Notes: generated by a model from the letters alone, not told the origin. A stretch of 40,821 nt of DNA from Clostridia bacterium (GCA_017504465.1 JAFVRE010000029.1:1-40821), one strand, 5' to 3'; shown: positions 16,807 to 25,158, counted from the first letter of the stretch. Numbers and translations are program-made.

Positions 16807-17481
16807 TTATTTCTCGATTTCTCTGTGGTTATAGAGTTCTTTAAGTTCCTCAACGGGTTTTTGCATCAAGTCCTCAATTAACGCCTTATAAACGCCTTCG
16901 TTTACTTCGTTGACACGGTTTTCAAGATGTTTGCTAACAGCCGCAATATACTTACCGGTCAAACGACGAGCAAGTACCGCAACCTGAGGATGAGAAATGC
17001 CCGCAGGACAACGAGAAGAACATACACCGCACATTACACAGTCGAAACTTTCTTCCGCGCATTTTGCGTATTCACCGCGTTGCGCGTATGCAATGTACTG
17101 CATAACGTTGAGTTCTTGCGTACAGCTCTTCGTGCAAGCGTTACAGCCGATACAAGAATAAATCTCAGGATAGAGCTGCATCATAATCTGTTCAGTAGGT
17201 TTAATTTTCTCGATATCGTAAACCTTTTTTACAAGCGGGAAGAAAGGCAACGTTGCAACGTACATGCCTTCTTCTACCTTCGTTTGACAAGCAAGACAGG
17301 TTTTGAGTTCTTGCTCGCCGTGAATACGATAAATCGTAGCGCATGCCCCGCAAAAACCGTTTCTGCAACCGCAACCGCGTACGAGCTGATACCCAGCGTA
17401 TTCCATAGCCTTCATAATCGTTAAGCTTTCCGGTACTTGATAGCGTTTACCGAAAAGATATACGTTTACCATTTTTTCCAT
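16807..17481 (-). CDS. Fumarate reductase-type Fe-S subunit (2Fe-2S plus two 4Fe-4S), TfrB/FrdB-like
   Basis: This subunit would wire electrons to the flavoprotein encoded 12 bases downstream. An N-terminal 2Fe-2S ferredoxin domain has Cys37, Cys39, Cys44, Cys47, Cys62 and Cys65. A helical ferredoxin domain carries two 4Fe-4S motifs, CIGCNACTKSC (110-120) and CVMCGVCSSRCP (148-159). FrdB proteins normally have one 2Fe-2S, one 4Fe-4S and one 3Fe-4S centre, so the complete second CxxCxxCxxxCP is closer to methanogen TfrB. Unlike TfrB, it lacks the C-terminal HdrB-like CCG domain. The 224-residue length matches the truncated arrangement, and a separate hdrB is present in the operon. AGGAGA lies 9 bases before the ATG. 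Confidence 0.87.
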   Translation of the reverse strand: MEKMVNVYLFGKRYQVPESLTIMKAMEYAGYQLVRGCGCRNGFCGACATIYRIHGEQELKTCLACQTKVEEGMYVATLPFFPLVKKVYDIEKIKPTEQIMMQLYPEIYSCIGCNACTKSCTQELNVMQYIAYAQRGEYAKCAEESFDCVMCGVCSSRCPAGISHPQVAVLARRLTGKYIAAVSKHLENRVNEVNEGVYKALIEDLMQKPVEELKELYNHREIEK

Positions 17482-17500
17482 TTGCGTAATCTCCTAAAAA

Positions 17501-18328
17501 TCAATATTCATCGGGAAGTTCGTCAAGTTGATCCATGCGGAAGACGGGACCGTCTTTGCATACGAATTTATCGCCAACGTTACATCTGCCACATTTACCG
17601 ATACCGCATTTCATGCGAAGTTCGAGCGTTGTATATACACGGGATTTATCAAATCCGAGTTCCAAAAGCCCTGCGAGTGTAAACTTGATCATAATGGGAG
17701 GTCCGCAGAGAACAGCCGTCATATTTGGATCAAGACCAAGCTCTTTTACGTACGAAGGCACAAAGCCTACGTGATCATTCCATCCCTCTTGAGGTCTGTC
17801 AATCGTAAGATAAACCTCAAAATTAGGTTCATTCTTCCACTCTGTTTTAATTTCTTCAAAATCGACAAGGTCATCCGCGCTTCTGGCGCCGTAAACAACA
17901 ACTACTTTACCGTAATTATTGCGATAATGACGTACGTAATTGATAACACTGCGAAGCGGCGCTAAACCGATACCGCCTGCAATAAACAACAAATCCTTGC
18001 CCTTAAAATCTTCTTCAACGGGGAAATTTCTACCGTAAGGTCCGCGAACGGTAACTTGCGAGCCTTCTTCCATTGAATGAATTACTTCGGTAACACAACC
18101 GCACTTTTTAATGGAAAATTCCATATACTCTTCGTTTGTGGGCGAGGACGTAATAGAAAACATACACTCACCAACGCCGGGCACGGAAACCATTGCGCAT
18201 TGACCGGGCATGTGTTTAAAAAGTTTTTTTCCGTCCGTTCCTACAACGCGGAAGGTTTTTACGTCCGGCGTATCTTTACGAACGTTTGTAATGACACCAA
18301 CTTTGGGAATGAGATTTTCTTCAATCAT
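17501..18328 (-). CDS. flxA: FAD/NAD(P)-binding oxidoreductase subunit, FlxA-like
   Basis: This is the likely NADH-oxidising entry point of the complex. It has the ferredoxin-reductase layout. A beta-barrel FAD domain contains MPGQCAMVSV and FSITSSP, then RGPYGR. The nucleotide-binding domain contains FIAGGIGLAPLRS and VLCGPPIM, and the C-terminus has a 2Fe-2S motif, CGIGKCGRCNVG plus a later Cys. PyrK, HydG-type hydrogenase subunits and AsrB share this layout. The Hdr/FlxB/C/D neighbours favour FlxA. I start at the ATG at 18328 (MIEENLIPKVG), preceded by GGGAGG. A longer frame reaches 18364, but it lies inside the upstream gene. The first 8 bases overlap the flxB-like gene, and the stop is TGA. 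Confidence 0.85.
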   Translation of the reverse strand: MIEENLIPKVGVITNVRKDTPDVKTFRVVGTDGKKLFKHMPGQCAMVSVPGVGECMFSITSSPTNEEYMEFSIKKCGCVTEVIHSMEEGSQVTVRGPYGRNFPVEEDFKGKDLLFIAGGIGLAPLRSVINYVRHYRNNYGKVVVVYGARSADDLVDFEEIKTEWKNEPNFEVYLTIDRPQEGWNDHVGFVPSYVKELGLDPNMTAVLCGPPIMIKFTLAGLLELGFDKSRVYTTLELRMKCGIGKCGRCNVGDKFVCKDGPVFRMDQLDELPDEY

Positions 18329-19349
18329 TCTTCTTACCTCCCAAGGTATTGATAACTTTAACAATATTCAAGCGTTGTGGACACTTATTTACGCAGCGTC
18401 CGCAACCAACGCACGAATACAATCCGTCGTTTTGCGAAGGATAATATACAAGCTTATGCATAAATCTTTGACGATATCTTTGCATTTGCGTCGTTCTACT
18501 GTTCCCGTGCGCCATAAGCGTGAAATCGGAATACATACAGGAATCCCAACAACGATAACGCAAAACGCCGTCACGCGTTTTAAAATCACGAATATCAAAG
18601 CATTGACAAGTCGGACAAACGAAAGTGCAAGTACCGCAACCAAGGCAAGCCTCGGAAAGCGATTCCCATTCGGGCGCGTTGAAAAGTTCGTTCAAGTTTT
18701 CAGGCTTAAAACGGCTCAAATCCAACGTTGCAAACGGCAATTTTGCCAAAATTGTTTTGGTTTGTTCCTGTTGTGATTTAACTTCCTCTTCGCCACCCTT
18801 TTCAAAGAGTGCAGAAACTTTTCCCGTCAATTCTTCACCCTTTTGCGTGTTTGCTTGCCAGTAAAGATAGTTCTCATCCAACCAAGCTGTAACATCTCCG
18901 CAAGGCGCTGTTGCATCAATACCGAAAACCGAACAAAAACAGCTTTCTTCTGGCTTTGAGCAAGCCAACGTTACAATTGTAATTGCGTCGCGTCTTGCTT
19001 TATAATAGGTGTCAACAGGATCCATAAGGAAAACTTTGTCCAAGACTTCAATTGCTTTATAATCACAAGCCTTTACGCCAAACAATACGAAAGGTCTCTT
19101 TTCGTCACGAACGTCGATAATATCGATATTCTTGCCTTCCGTTTTGAACTTCATCATATTCTCAGTTTGAGGGAAGAATGCGTCTTTAGGCGATCTAACT
19201 GTTTTGAGCGTTTCAAGCGAAACCTCTTTACCTTCACCCCAAACGTGATAGTTAACTTCGCCTGCTTTTTTAATAGGAATATACAATCCCATACTTTCGG
19301 AGATTTTAGCATATAAATCGTTTAAATTTTCTTTTCTAATTTTAAACAT
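18321..19349 (-). CDS. flxB: 4Fe-4S dicluster protein, FlxB-like (AsrA-related)
   Basis: The 342-residue protein ends in a two-cluster ferredoxin domain with CLGCGTCTFVCP (235-246) and CVGCGRCVNKCP (313-324). The first two thirds match the AsrA/hydrogenase-beta type domain, with VKACDYKAI and a Cys-rich CFCSVFG region. In FlxABCD complexes such a subunit passes electrons between the NADH-oxidising FlxA and the Hdr core. The asrC sulfite reductase gene is absent, so anaerobic sulfite reductase is unlikely. The start directly abuts the previous stop (TAAATG), behind GGGGAGGG. The end overlaps the flxA-like gene by 8 bases, so the two are translationally coupled. Confidence 0.82.
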   Translation of the reverse strand: MFKIRKENLNDLYAKISESMGLYIPIKKAGEVNYHVWGEGKEVSLETLKTVRSPKDAFFPQTENMMKFKTEGKNIDIIDVRDEKRPFVLFGVKACDYKAIEVLDKVFLMDPVDTYYKARRDAITIVTLACSKPEESCFCSVFGIDATAPCGDVTAWLDENYLYWQANTQKGEELTGKVSALFEKGGEEEVKSQQEQTKTILAKLPFATLDLSRFKPENLNELFNAPEWESLSEACLGCGTCTFVCPTCQCFDIRDFKTRDGVLRYRCWDSCMYSDFTLMAHGNSRTTQMQRYRQRFMHKLVYYPSQNDGLYSCVGCGRCVNKCPQRLNIVKVINTLGGKKND

Positions 19350-20330
19350 TTATTTACCCTCCCCTTTGAAAACGTCGCTTACTTCAAGATCTTCTTCCTT
19401 GTAGGAAGTAAGAGGTGTTTTGCCTTCTGCCGTTTCTCCCGCCTGATATTCGCCGTAGAACCCGTCGATGTCCTTGATGAATTTTCTATTCAATAAATGC
19501 AAAGGAATATTTTGAGGACATACTCTGCTACATTCGCCACAGTCCGTACAACGCCCCGAAACGTGGAACGCGCGAATTACGTGGAAAAGCTGTTCTTCGA
19601 ATCTATCGTCGTTCGCCTTTGCTGCAACGCCCGACGAAGGATTATCAAATACGCATTTCAAACACGAACAAGCAGGACATACGTTACGGCATGCATTGCA
19701 ACGGATACATTTTTGGAGCTGCTCTTTCCAAAACGCAAAACGTTCGTCTTCTGTCATTGCTTCGAGCTTTGCAACTTCGTCAAAACGGTTATTTGCAGGC
19801 GCAGGCATTTCGTGAAGAATAATGTCTTCATCTTTTGCTTGATGCGTCTTGCCCTTGCAGGTAAGGCATTTGCCGAGCATAACGTCCGCTTTATCCAAAA
19901 CCGTCTCACCATAAAGTGATGAAACCGTAACTTTATCGCCGTTTTCTTCAACGTTCGTTACAGCGGTAACACCGTTTGCTTTTATCTTTTCGATATCAAG
20001 CTTACCTTGACATTCAACCGCAATTACGTAAATCTTTTCTCTATCCACTCTGTGTTCTTTTACAAGCTGATTAAAGCTATACGAATCGCAAGGCTTCATA
20101 AAAATTGCAGTCTTGCCTTCATTTTTACTTACTTTAATTAAATATTTAGAAAGGTTTGCTCCGCAAAATCCATTATATACAAAGTCTTTGAGTTCATCGA
20201 CCGTTTCAAATACAGCAGGCGCAGGATCGAAATAAAACTCGCCTTTTTTCCAGCCTACTACACGAGCAACCTCGCCGTTTTGCAAAAGCGCAGCCGCGCG
20301 TTCAATCATCTTTTGTTCAACGTCACGCAT
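19350..20330 (-). CDS. flxC: 4Fe-4S oxidoreductase, FlxC-like
   Basis: This is a second soluble ferredoxin-domain protein of the complex. Its two 4Fe-4S motifs are CIRCNACRNVCP (208-219) and CTDCGECSRVCP (261-272). Further Cys pairs occur at CLTC (155-158) and CSCLKC (221-226), and an FMKPCDS segment (about 78-83) is shared with FrhB/AsrA-type domains. The family passes electrons between flavin and Fe-S partners and has no membrane segment. It lies between the mvhD-like and flxB-like genes, with starts and stops nearly touching. Its ATG is preceded by GGAGGG. The exact role within the Flx set is inferred from gene order. Confidence 0.8.
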   Translation of the reverse strand: MRDVEQKMIERAAALLQNGEVARVVGWKKGEFYFDPAPAVFETVDELKDFVYNGFCGANLSKYLIKVSKNEGKTAIFMKPCDSYSFNQLVKEHRVDREKIYVIAVECQGKLDIEKIKANGVTAVTNVEENGDKVTVSSLYGETVLDKADVMLGKCLTCKGKTHQAKDEDIILHEMPAPANNRFDEVAKLEAMTEDERFAFWKEQLQKCIRCNACRNVCPACSCLKCVFDNPSSGVAAKANDDRFEEQLFHVIRAFHVSGRCTDCGECSRVCPQNIPLHLLNRKFIKDIDGFYGEYQAGETAEGKTPLTSYKEEDLEVSDVFKGEGK

Positions 20331-20331
20331 T

Positions 20332-20787
20332 TTACTTACCCTCCTTTACACGAAGGTCGGTTAAACGCTTATTTTCGCCAAGTTCGGTAACCGTTTTCAC
20401 AAAATCGTTCATAACGGCGGAGAACTTTGCTCCTTCCGCAGCCGAAACCCACTCTACGCGAGTACGTTCTTTTTCAATGCCCATATAGTTTAAGAAACTG
20501 AACAACAACGCCATTCTTCTTCTCGTGTAATAATTACCCGTTACATAGTGGCAGTCCCCGGGATGACAACCGCAAAGGATAACGCCGTCTGCTCCTTGTT
20601 GAAAAGCTTTTAATACAAACATCGGATTGACGCGGCAAGAACAAGGTACGCGAATAATTTTTACGTTCGCAGGATACGTCAAACGGCTTGAACCTGCAAG
20701 GTCAGCGCCTGCATACGAACACCAATTACAACAAAATGCAACGATATTCGGCTTAAATTCTTTATTTCCTGTTGTTACATCTTGCAT
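20332..20787 (-). CDS. flxD: MvhD/FlxD-type 2Fe-2S electron-transfer subunit
   Basis: This small protein links an electron-input module to HdrA in methanogen Mvh-Hdr and bacterial Flx-Hdr complexes. The 151-residue sequence has the family's cysteine set in AFCCNWCSYAGAD, RVPCSCRV and ILCGCHPGDCHY, which bind one 2Fe-2S cluster. The next stretch, GNYYTRRRMALLF, is also characteristic. The ATG lies within the end of hdrA (13-base overlap) behind GGAGGT, so translation is coupled to hdrA. The identification as the MvhD family is firm. The Flx label depends on the neighbouring flxA, flxB and flxC-like genes. Confidence 0.92.
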   Translation of the reverse strand: MQDVTTGNKEFKPNIVAFCCNWCSYAGADLAGSSRLTYPANVKIIRVPCSCRVNPMFVLKAFQQGADGVILCGCHPGDCHYVTGNYYTRRRMALLFSFLNYMGIEKERTRVEWVSAAEGAKFSAVMNDFVKTVTELGENKRLTDLRVKEGK

Positions 20788-22766
20788 ATTGCTTCTACCT
20801 CCGACATAATTTGTTTGGAACTAAAACCCTTCAAATCCATTGCGCCCGAAGGACAAGTAACCGTACAAGCGCCACAGCCTTGACATACAGCAGGATTAAC
20901 GGACACCACTCTTCTAACTTCCGTTTTTCCACCGCCAAGACGGAATTCCTTTTCAACGTACGTAATTGCGCCGTACGCGCAGACGTTCGCACATTGGCTA
21001 CAACCGTTACACATCATTTCATCGGGCGTAGCAACGCAAGCGTTGGTCTTTAATTTATCTTTAACAAGCAAGCCGATAACTTTCGCCGCGCAAGCCGAAG
21101 CTTGAGAAACCGTTTCAGGAATATCTTTCGGCCCTTGACATACGCCAGCAAGATATACGCCTGCCGTAGGGCTTTCTACGGGACGAAGTTTTGCGTGGGA
21201 TTCCGTTAAGAAGTTGTTGGTATCAATACTTGCCGTTAAAAGCGTAGCAATCTTTCTAACCGAGGGTTCGGGTTCAATCGCGGTCGCTAAAACAACCAAA
21301 TCGGACTCGATGGTGATTTGCTCGTTATCAATCAAGTTCGAGCCTTGCACCATAAGCTTACCGTTTACGTTATAAACCTTACCGACCATACCCTTGATAT
21401 AGTCAACGCCGTATTGTTCCGCCGCACGACGATAGAACTCGTCGTAATTCTTACCGGGCGTACGAACGTCGATATAAAATACGTGCACTTCGGTATCAGG
21501 ATATTTTTCACGAATGAGCATTGCGTGCTTTGCCGTGTACATACAGCAAATTTTCGAGCAATACGGTTTACCGCAACCGGAAGTATCACGAGAGCCTACG
21601 CATTGAATAAAGGTAATAACTTTCGGATGTTTTCCATCGGAAGGACGAACGAGCACGCCGTCGGAAGGACCTGCCGCATTCATCAATCTTTCAAGCTCAA
21701 GCGACGTAATTACGTCCTTGTTATCCGCATAGCCGTATTCGTTGAAGTTATCAAGTGCGATAGGCTTAAAGCCCGTTGCTACGACGATCGCGCCGTATTG
21801 ACGATCAATAAATTCATCTTTTTGCGTATAGTCAATCGCGCCAACGCCACAGAATTTTTGGCAAATACCGCATTTGCCCGTCTTCATCTTAATACATTGT
21901 TCGGGATCGATTACGGCAACGTTGGGGATTGCTTGTGCGAACGGGATATAGATTGCAGGACGGGTATTAAGCCCCATATTAAAGTCGTTCAAACCCTTCT
22001 TAGAAGGACACTTTTCCATACAAATCTTACAACCCGTACATTTGGTTTCATCTACATATCTCGCTTTTCTGCGAATTTTTACGTTGAAATTACCAACGAA
22101 ACCTTTTACTTCCTCTACTTCCGAGTAGGAAAGAATATCTATTTTTTCGTGTTGCGCGCAATCCACCATTTTCGGCGTCAAAATACATGCCGAACAGTCG
22201 AGTGTCGGGAACGTTTTATCGAGCTGCGCCATTCTTCCGCCAATCGTTGCGTTCTTTTCAACGATATCCACTTCAAAACCAGCATCAGCGATATCAAGCG
22301 CCGCTTGAATCCCTGCAATACCGCCACCGATTACAAGCGCGCGTTTTACAACAGGACTTTCCCCCGACATAAGCGGAGCGTTTAATTTTACTTTTGCAAT
22401 CGCGGTACGAACGAGTACAACCGCTTTTTCCGTAGCCTCGTCCATATCTTTGTGAATCCACGAGCAATGCTCACGAATGTTTGCAATTTCTACCATATAT
22501 GGATTCAAACCCGCAGCTTCTGCAGCTTTACGGAAAGTTGCCTCGTGCATTCTAGGCGAGCAAGCACCTACAACAATTGCCGTAAGATTGTGCTCTTTGA
22601 TTGCATTCTTAATGAGTTGCTGACCGTTTTCCGAACACATATATTGATAGTTCTCGGAATATACGACGCCGGGCTCGGCTTTAATCGTTTCCGCCACCTT
22701 CTTAACGTCAACGGTCGCCGCGATATTACTACCGCACCAACAAATAAATACACCTATTCTTTGCAT
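20775..22766 (-). CDS. hdrA: Heterodisulfide reductase-like subunit HdrA (flavin-based bifurcation core)
   Basis: HdrA holds the bifurcating FAD, which splits electron pairs between ferredoxin and the HdrBC branch. The N-terminal domain starts with CWCG (Cys9, Cys11). The FAD Rossmann motif IGGGIAG is at 147-153, followed by GGRMAQLDKTFPTLDCSAC with cluster Cys191, Cys194 and Cys203. Fe-S motifs follow at CTGCKICMEKCP (243-254) and Cys291/299/302/306. Two C-terminal ferredoxin motifs are at CNGCSQCANVC (586-596) and CQGCGACTVTCP (628-639). The length of 663 residues is normal for a stand-alone HdrA. The ribosome site is weak (GTGAG), unlike its neighbours. The gene lies 39 bases after hdrC. 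Confidence 0.94.
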   Translation of the reverse strand: MQRIGVFICWCGSNIAATVDVKKVAETIKAEPGVVYSENYQYMCSENGQQLIKNAIKEHNLTAIVVGACSPRMHEATFRKAAEAAGLNPYMVEIANIREHCSWIHKDMDEATEKAVVLVRTAIAKVKLNAPLMSGESPVVKRALVIGGGIAGIQAALDIADAGFEVDIVEKNATIGGRMAQLDKTFPTLDCSACILTPKMVDCAQHEKIDILSYSEVEEVKGFVGNFNVKIRRKARYVDETKCTGCKICMEKCPSKKGLNDFNMGLNTRPAIYIPFAQAIPNVAVIDPEQCIKMKTGKCGICQKFCGVGAIDYTQKDEFIDRQYGAIVVATGFKPIALDNFNEYGYADNKDVITSLELERLMNAAGPSDGVLVRPSDGKHPKVITFIQCVGSRDTSGCGKPYCSKICCMYTAKHAMLIREKYPDTEVHVFYIDVRTPGKNYDEFYRRAAEQYGVDYIKGMVGKVYNVNGKLMVQGSNLIDNEQITIESDLVVLATAIEPEPSVRKIATLLTASIDTNNFLTESHAKLRPVESPTAGVYLAGVCQGPKDIPETVSQASACAAKVIGLLVKDKLKTNACVATPDEMMCNGCSQCANVCAYGAITYVEKEFRLGGGKTEVRRVVSVNPAVCQGCGACTVTCPSGAMDLKGFSSKQIMSEVEAICKM

Positions 22767-22805
22767 TTTTATTACTCACTTCTTTTGAATTTATTTTAAA
22801 ATCGC

Positions 22806-23192
22806 TTATTTATTATATTTTCTATATGCGCTAACGAGAAGTTGCTGAGGGATAAATTCGTCCACAATCTGCGGAATATCCTCTGCTTTTAAGCCGTTTT
22901 TGCCTTGTGCACGAACAACCGTATCGCGAACTGCCTCTACGACAGCCGCGGGCGCTACGCCGCGAGGACAACGCTCAACGCAAGCCATGCAGGAAAGGCA
23001 GTTCCAAATCGCATCGCTTCCCAAAAGTATCTCTATTTTACCTTGAGCAAGCAAAGACACGAATTGATGCGGTTTAATATCCATCTCGTTAAAAGCAGGA
23101 CAACGCCCCGAACACTTACCGCATTTCATGCATTTTTTCACGTCAGTGCCGCTTAATCGTAAAAGATTATCAATACGTTCTTGTTTTGTCAT
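22806..23192 (-). CDS. hdrC: Heterodisulfide reductase-like subunit HdrC
   Basis: HdrC relays electrons from HdrA to HdrB through two 4Fe-4S clusters. The 128-residue protein has exactly two such motifs, CMKCGKCSGRCP near residue 17 and CLSCMACVERCP near residue 65, and no membrane segment. That makes it the soluble HdrABC type rather than the HdrDE type. The ATG overlaps the hdrB stop in the classic ATGA arrangement. This gives tight coupling in the order hdrB-hdrC-hdrA, which differs from the more common hdrA-first or hdrCB orders. The identification is secure. Confidence 0.94.
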   Translation of the reverse strand: MTKQERIDNLLRLSGTDVKKCMKCGKCSGRCPAFNEMDIKPHQFVSLLAQGKIEILLGSDAIWNCLSCMACVERCPRGVAPAAVVEAVRDTVVRAQGKNGLKAEDIPQIVDEFIPQQLLVSAYRKYNK

Positions 23193-23968
23193 GCTTTCAC
23201 CCCCAACGCCTCGGCGAGAAGCTCTGTAAAGTATTTCACGGGCAGGATATCTCCGCCGTTTACTTGCAAGTTATACAAGCAAAGCGGACAAGCCGTAATT
23301 ACTTCTTCTGCGCCCTTTTCCTTTGCGCTTGCAAGGATTTTTTCACTCTTCTTCTTGGGCAATTCGCTATTCTTTAAGGAAACGTACGCGCCACAACATT
23401 CGTTTCTGAAAGGATAAACAACGGGCGTACCGCCAAGCGCGCGAATAAAATCTTCAATAATCGTCGGATTTTCAGGATTGTCAAATGCCATAATCCCGCT
23501 CGGACGGAGAAGCAAACAACCGTAATAAGCACCAATTTTTCTATTTAAAGGATTTACAACCGCTTTTTTGATGTTATCAAATCCAACCTCGTTTTTAAGC
23601 ATTTCAAGGTAATGGATAACTTCTGTTTCACCAGCGTAAGTTTCCTCGAGCTTTAAATAATTATTTGCTCTAAACGCGATATCTGCGTTGGATTTCATAT
23701 CTTCATTTGTACGTTTGATTACGTTATGACACGCAGAGCAAAGCGTAAGTAATTTACCGCCGTTATGCTTCGCGTAATCCAAAGCACGTACAGCGGAGAG
23801 CTTTGTTGCGATCTCGTCCGTCCCCATCGGGTACACCGCACCGCAGCATTGCCAATTCTCTATCTCTTCCATTTCTACACCCAAAGCCGCAGCAGCCAAG
23901 CGAGCCGTTCTATCAAGCTCTTTCGCCTTGGTTTTGAGCGTACAACCGGGATAATAACAAATTTTCAT
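23189..23968 (-). CDS. hdrB: Heterodisulfide reductase-like subunit HdrB (two CCG domains)
   Basis: HdrB carries the catalytic non-cubane clusters that cleave disulfides in methanogens. Both CCG motifs are complete: Cys9, Cys41-Cys42, Cys77 and Cys80, then Cys151, Cys191-Cys192, Cys227 and Cys230. The site should therefore be competent for two-electron thiol/disulfide-type chemistry or direct transfer to a partner. At 259 residues the length is on the short side of normal for HdrB. It is the first gene of the operon, with AAAGGAT before the ATG and a 131-base gap back to the dehydrogenase gene. I see no strong promoter in that gap. The natural disulfide or other acceptor in this organism is unknown. 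Confidence 0.93.
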   Translation of the reverse strand: MKICYYPGCTLKTKAKELDRTARLAAAALGVEMEEIENWQCCGAVYPMGTDEIATKLSAVRALDYAKHNGGKLLTLCSACHNVIKRTNEDMKSNADIAFRANNYLKLEETYAGETEVIHYLEMLKNEVGFDNIKKAVVNPLNRKIGAYYGCLLLRPSGIMAFDNPENPTIIEDFIRALGGTPVVYPFRNECCGAYVSLKNSELPKKKSEKILASAKEKGAEEVITACPLCLYNLQVNGGDILPVKYFTELLAEALGVKA

Positions 23969-24027
23969 ATCCTTTCTACCTTTTGTTGAATAGTTTATTT
24001 TTCAGGAACTACGCAATATTTATTTGC

Positions 24028-24045
24028 GCGGGCGCCAATTCCCGC
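24028..24045 (-). other. Small GC hairpin between dehydrogenase and hdrB
   Basis: GCGGG (24028-24032) and CCCGC (24041-24045) can pair around 8 bases in the 131-base gap. On the minus strand an A/T-rich stretch follows rather than a T-run, so it is a weak terminator at best. It may separate the dehydrogenase from the Hdr operon or allow readthrough. Confidence 0.3.
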
Positions 24046-24099
24046 ACTATTTCTTTTCGATGCCGCGTCCCTTTGTTCTCTTTCTTAGTGATTTAATTT

Positions 24100-25053
24100 T
24101 CAGCTTAAATCCAACTGCGCGATAACCTCTTTGAGCACTTCTGCGCTATGACGCATTTTTTCTACTTCTTCGTCGGAAAGCTTAGGCGTAAGCGTCGTCA
24201 CAATTCCTTCACTTCCAATTGCACAAAGCGTTGAAAGCGCAACGTCCGAAATTCCATACTCGCCTTCCAAAACGGTAGAAACCGGCAAAATCGTATAAGC
24301 GCTTGAATAAATGCTGTTTACAATTTGCACTACGCAAGCGGAAACGCCGTAAAAAGTAGCGCCCTTACCTGCGATAATTTTCCCACCAGACTTCTTCACG
24401 TATTGTTCTACTTCTGCTCTATCATAGGGAGATACGGTAAGAGCATCTTTTTGCGTAATCGTACTTTCATATGCGGACAAGGGAATTCCTGAAATATCCG
24501 CCGTGGACCATGCAACAAACGAGCTGTCGCCGTGTTCGCCAAGAACGTAAGCGTGCACTTGTTTTTGGTTAACGGAATACAACTCCGATAAACACGTACG
24601 CAAACGGATACTATCCAAAGTCGTACCCGTACCGATAACGCGATTTTTCGGAACGCCCGTAAGCTTGCAGAACACGTAAGTGAGCACGTCAACAGGATTA
24701 GCTACAAACAAATAAATGGCGTTCGGTGCATATTTTACAATATTCGGCGCGATTTGTTTAAGAATGTTTACGTTCGTCTGCGTAAGATCAATACGAGACT
24801 GACCGGGCTTTCTACCAACCCCTGACGTAACGATAACGATATCCGAGCCTTCCATATCTTCATACGAGCCAGCATAAATCTTTGCGGGAGAAAGGTAAGG
24901 CGTTGCTTGTCTAATATCCAAAGCTTCGCTTTGCGCCTTAGCCTCGTTGATATCAATCAAAACGATCTCCGCTACAGAACCCGTGGTAACGAGTGTGTAT
25001 GCCACTGTAGCGCCTACCGATCCCGCGCCGATAATAGTTACTTTGTTATTCAT
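24100..25053 (-). CDS. L-lactate/malate dehydrogenase family protein, possibly malate-specific
   Basis: The NAD-dependent 2-hydroxyacid dehydrogenase has the Rossmann motif IGAGSVG (8-14) with Asp34 for NAD preference. It also has Arg87 and Arg150 for substrate carboxylate binding and the catalytic GEHGD with His174. The specificity loop reads GVGRKPGQSR. Arg81 occupies the position (102 in lactate dehydrogenase numbering) where Gln favours pyruvate and Arg favours oxaloacetate. GATFYG keeps a lactate-type Thr further on. The substrate is therefore open: malate by Arg81, lactate by overall similarity. I start at the ATG at 25053 (MNNKVTI) behind GGAGG. An extra 11 codons upstream are open but unlike the family. 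A sigma-A promoter precedes it. Confidence 0.9.
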   Translation of the reverse strand: MNNKVTIIGAGSVGATVAYTLVTTGSVAEIVLIDINEAKAQSEALDIRQATPYLSPAKIYAGSYEDMEGSDIVIVTSGVGRKPGQSRIDLTQTNVNILKQIAPNIVKYAPNAIYLFVANPVDVLTYVFCKLTGVPKNRVIGTGTTLDSIRLRTCLSELYSVNQKQVHAYVLGEHGDSSFVAWSTADISGIPLSAYESTITQKDALTVSPYDRAEVEQYVKKSGGKIIAGKGATFYGVSACVVQIVNSIYSSAYTILPVSTVLEGEYGISDVALSTLCAIGSEGIVTTLTPKLSDEEVEKMRHSAEVLKEVIAQLDLS

Positions 25054-25158
25054 ATAATCCTCCAACGGTAAAAAATTCCTTTTCATTTAAAAATGCGATT
25101 TTCTTTTTATTTTCCTTGCGGATAGACGATCGCACTCCCCCACAATCCACCGCTATAC

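Noticed and set aside
15190-17481. Membrane-bound, quinone-linked fumarate reductase (frdABCD)
   Set aside because: No anchor subunit gene (frdC/frdD or sdhC) is present on either side. The next gene downstream is an exchanger-type transporter.
17501-20330. flxA/B/C-like genes as an anaerobic sulfite reductase (asrABC) set
   Set aside because: AsrA- and AsrB-like folds are present, but there is no siroheme sulfite reductase (AsrC). The genes are embedded with mvhD and hdrABC, which fits FlxABCD.
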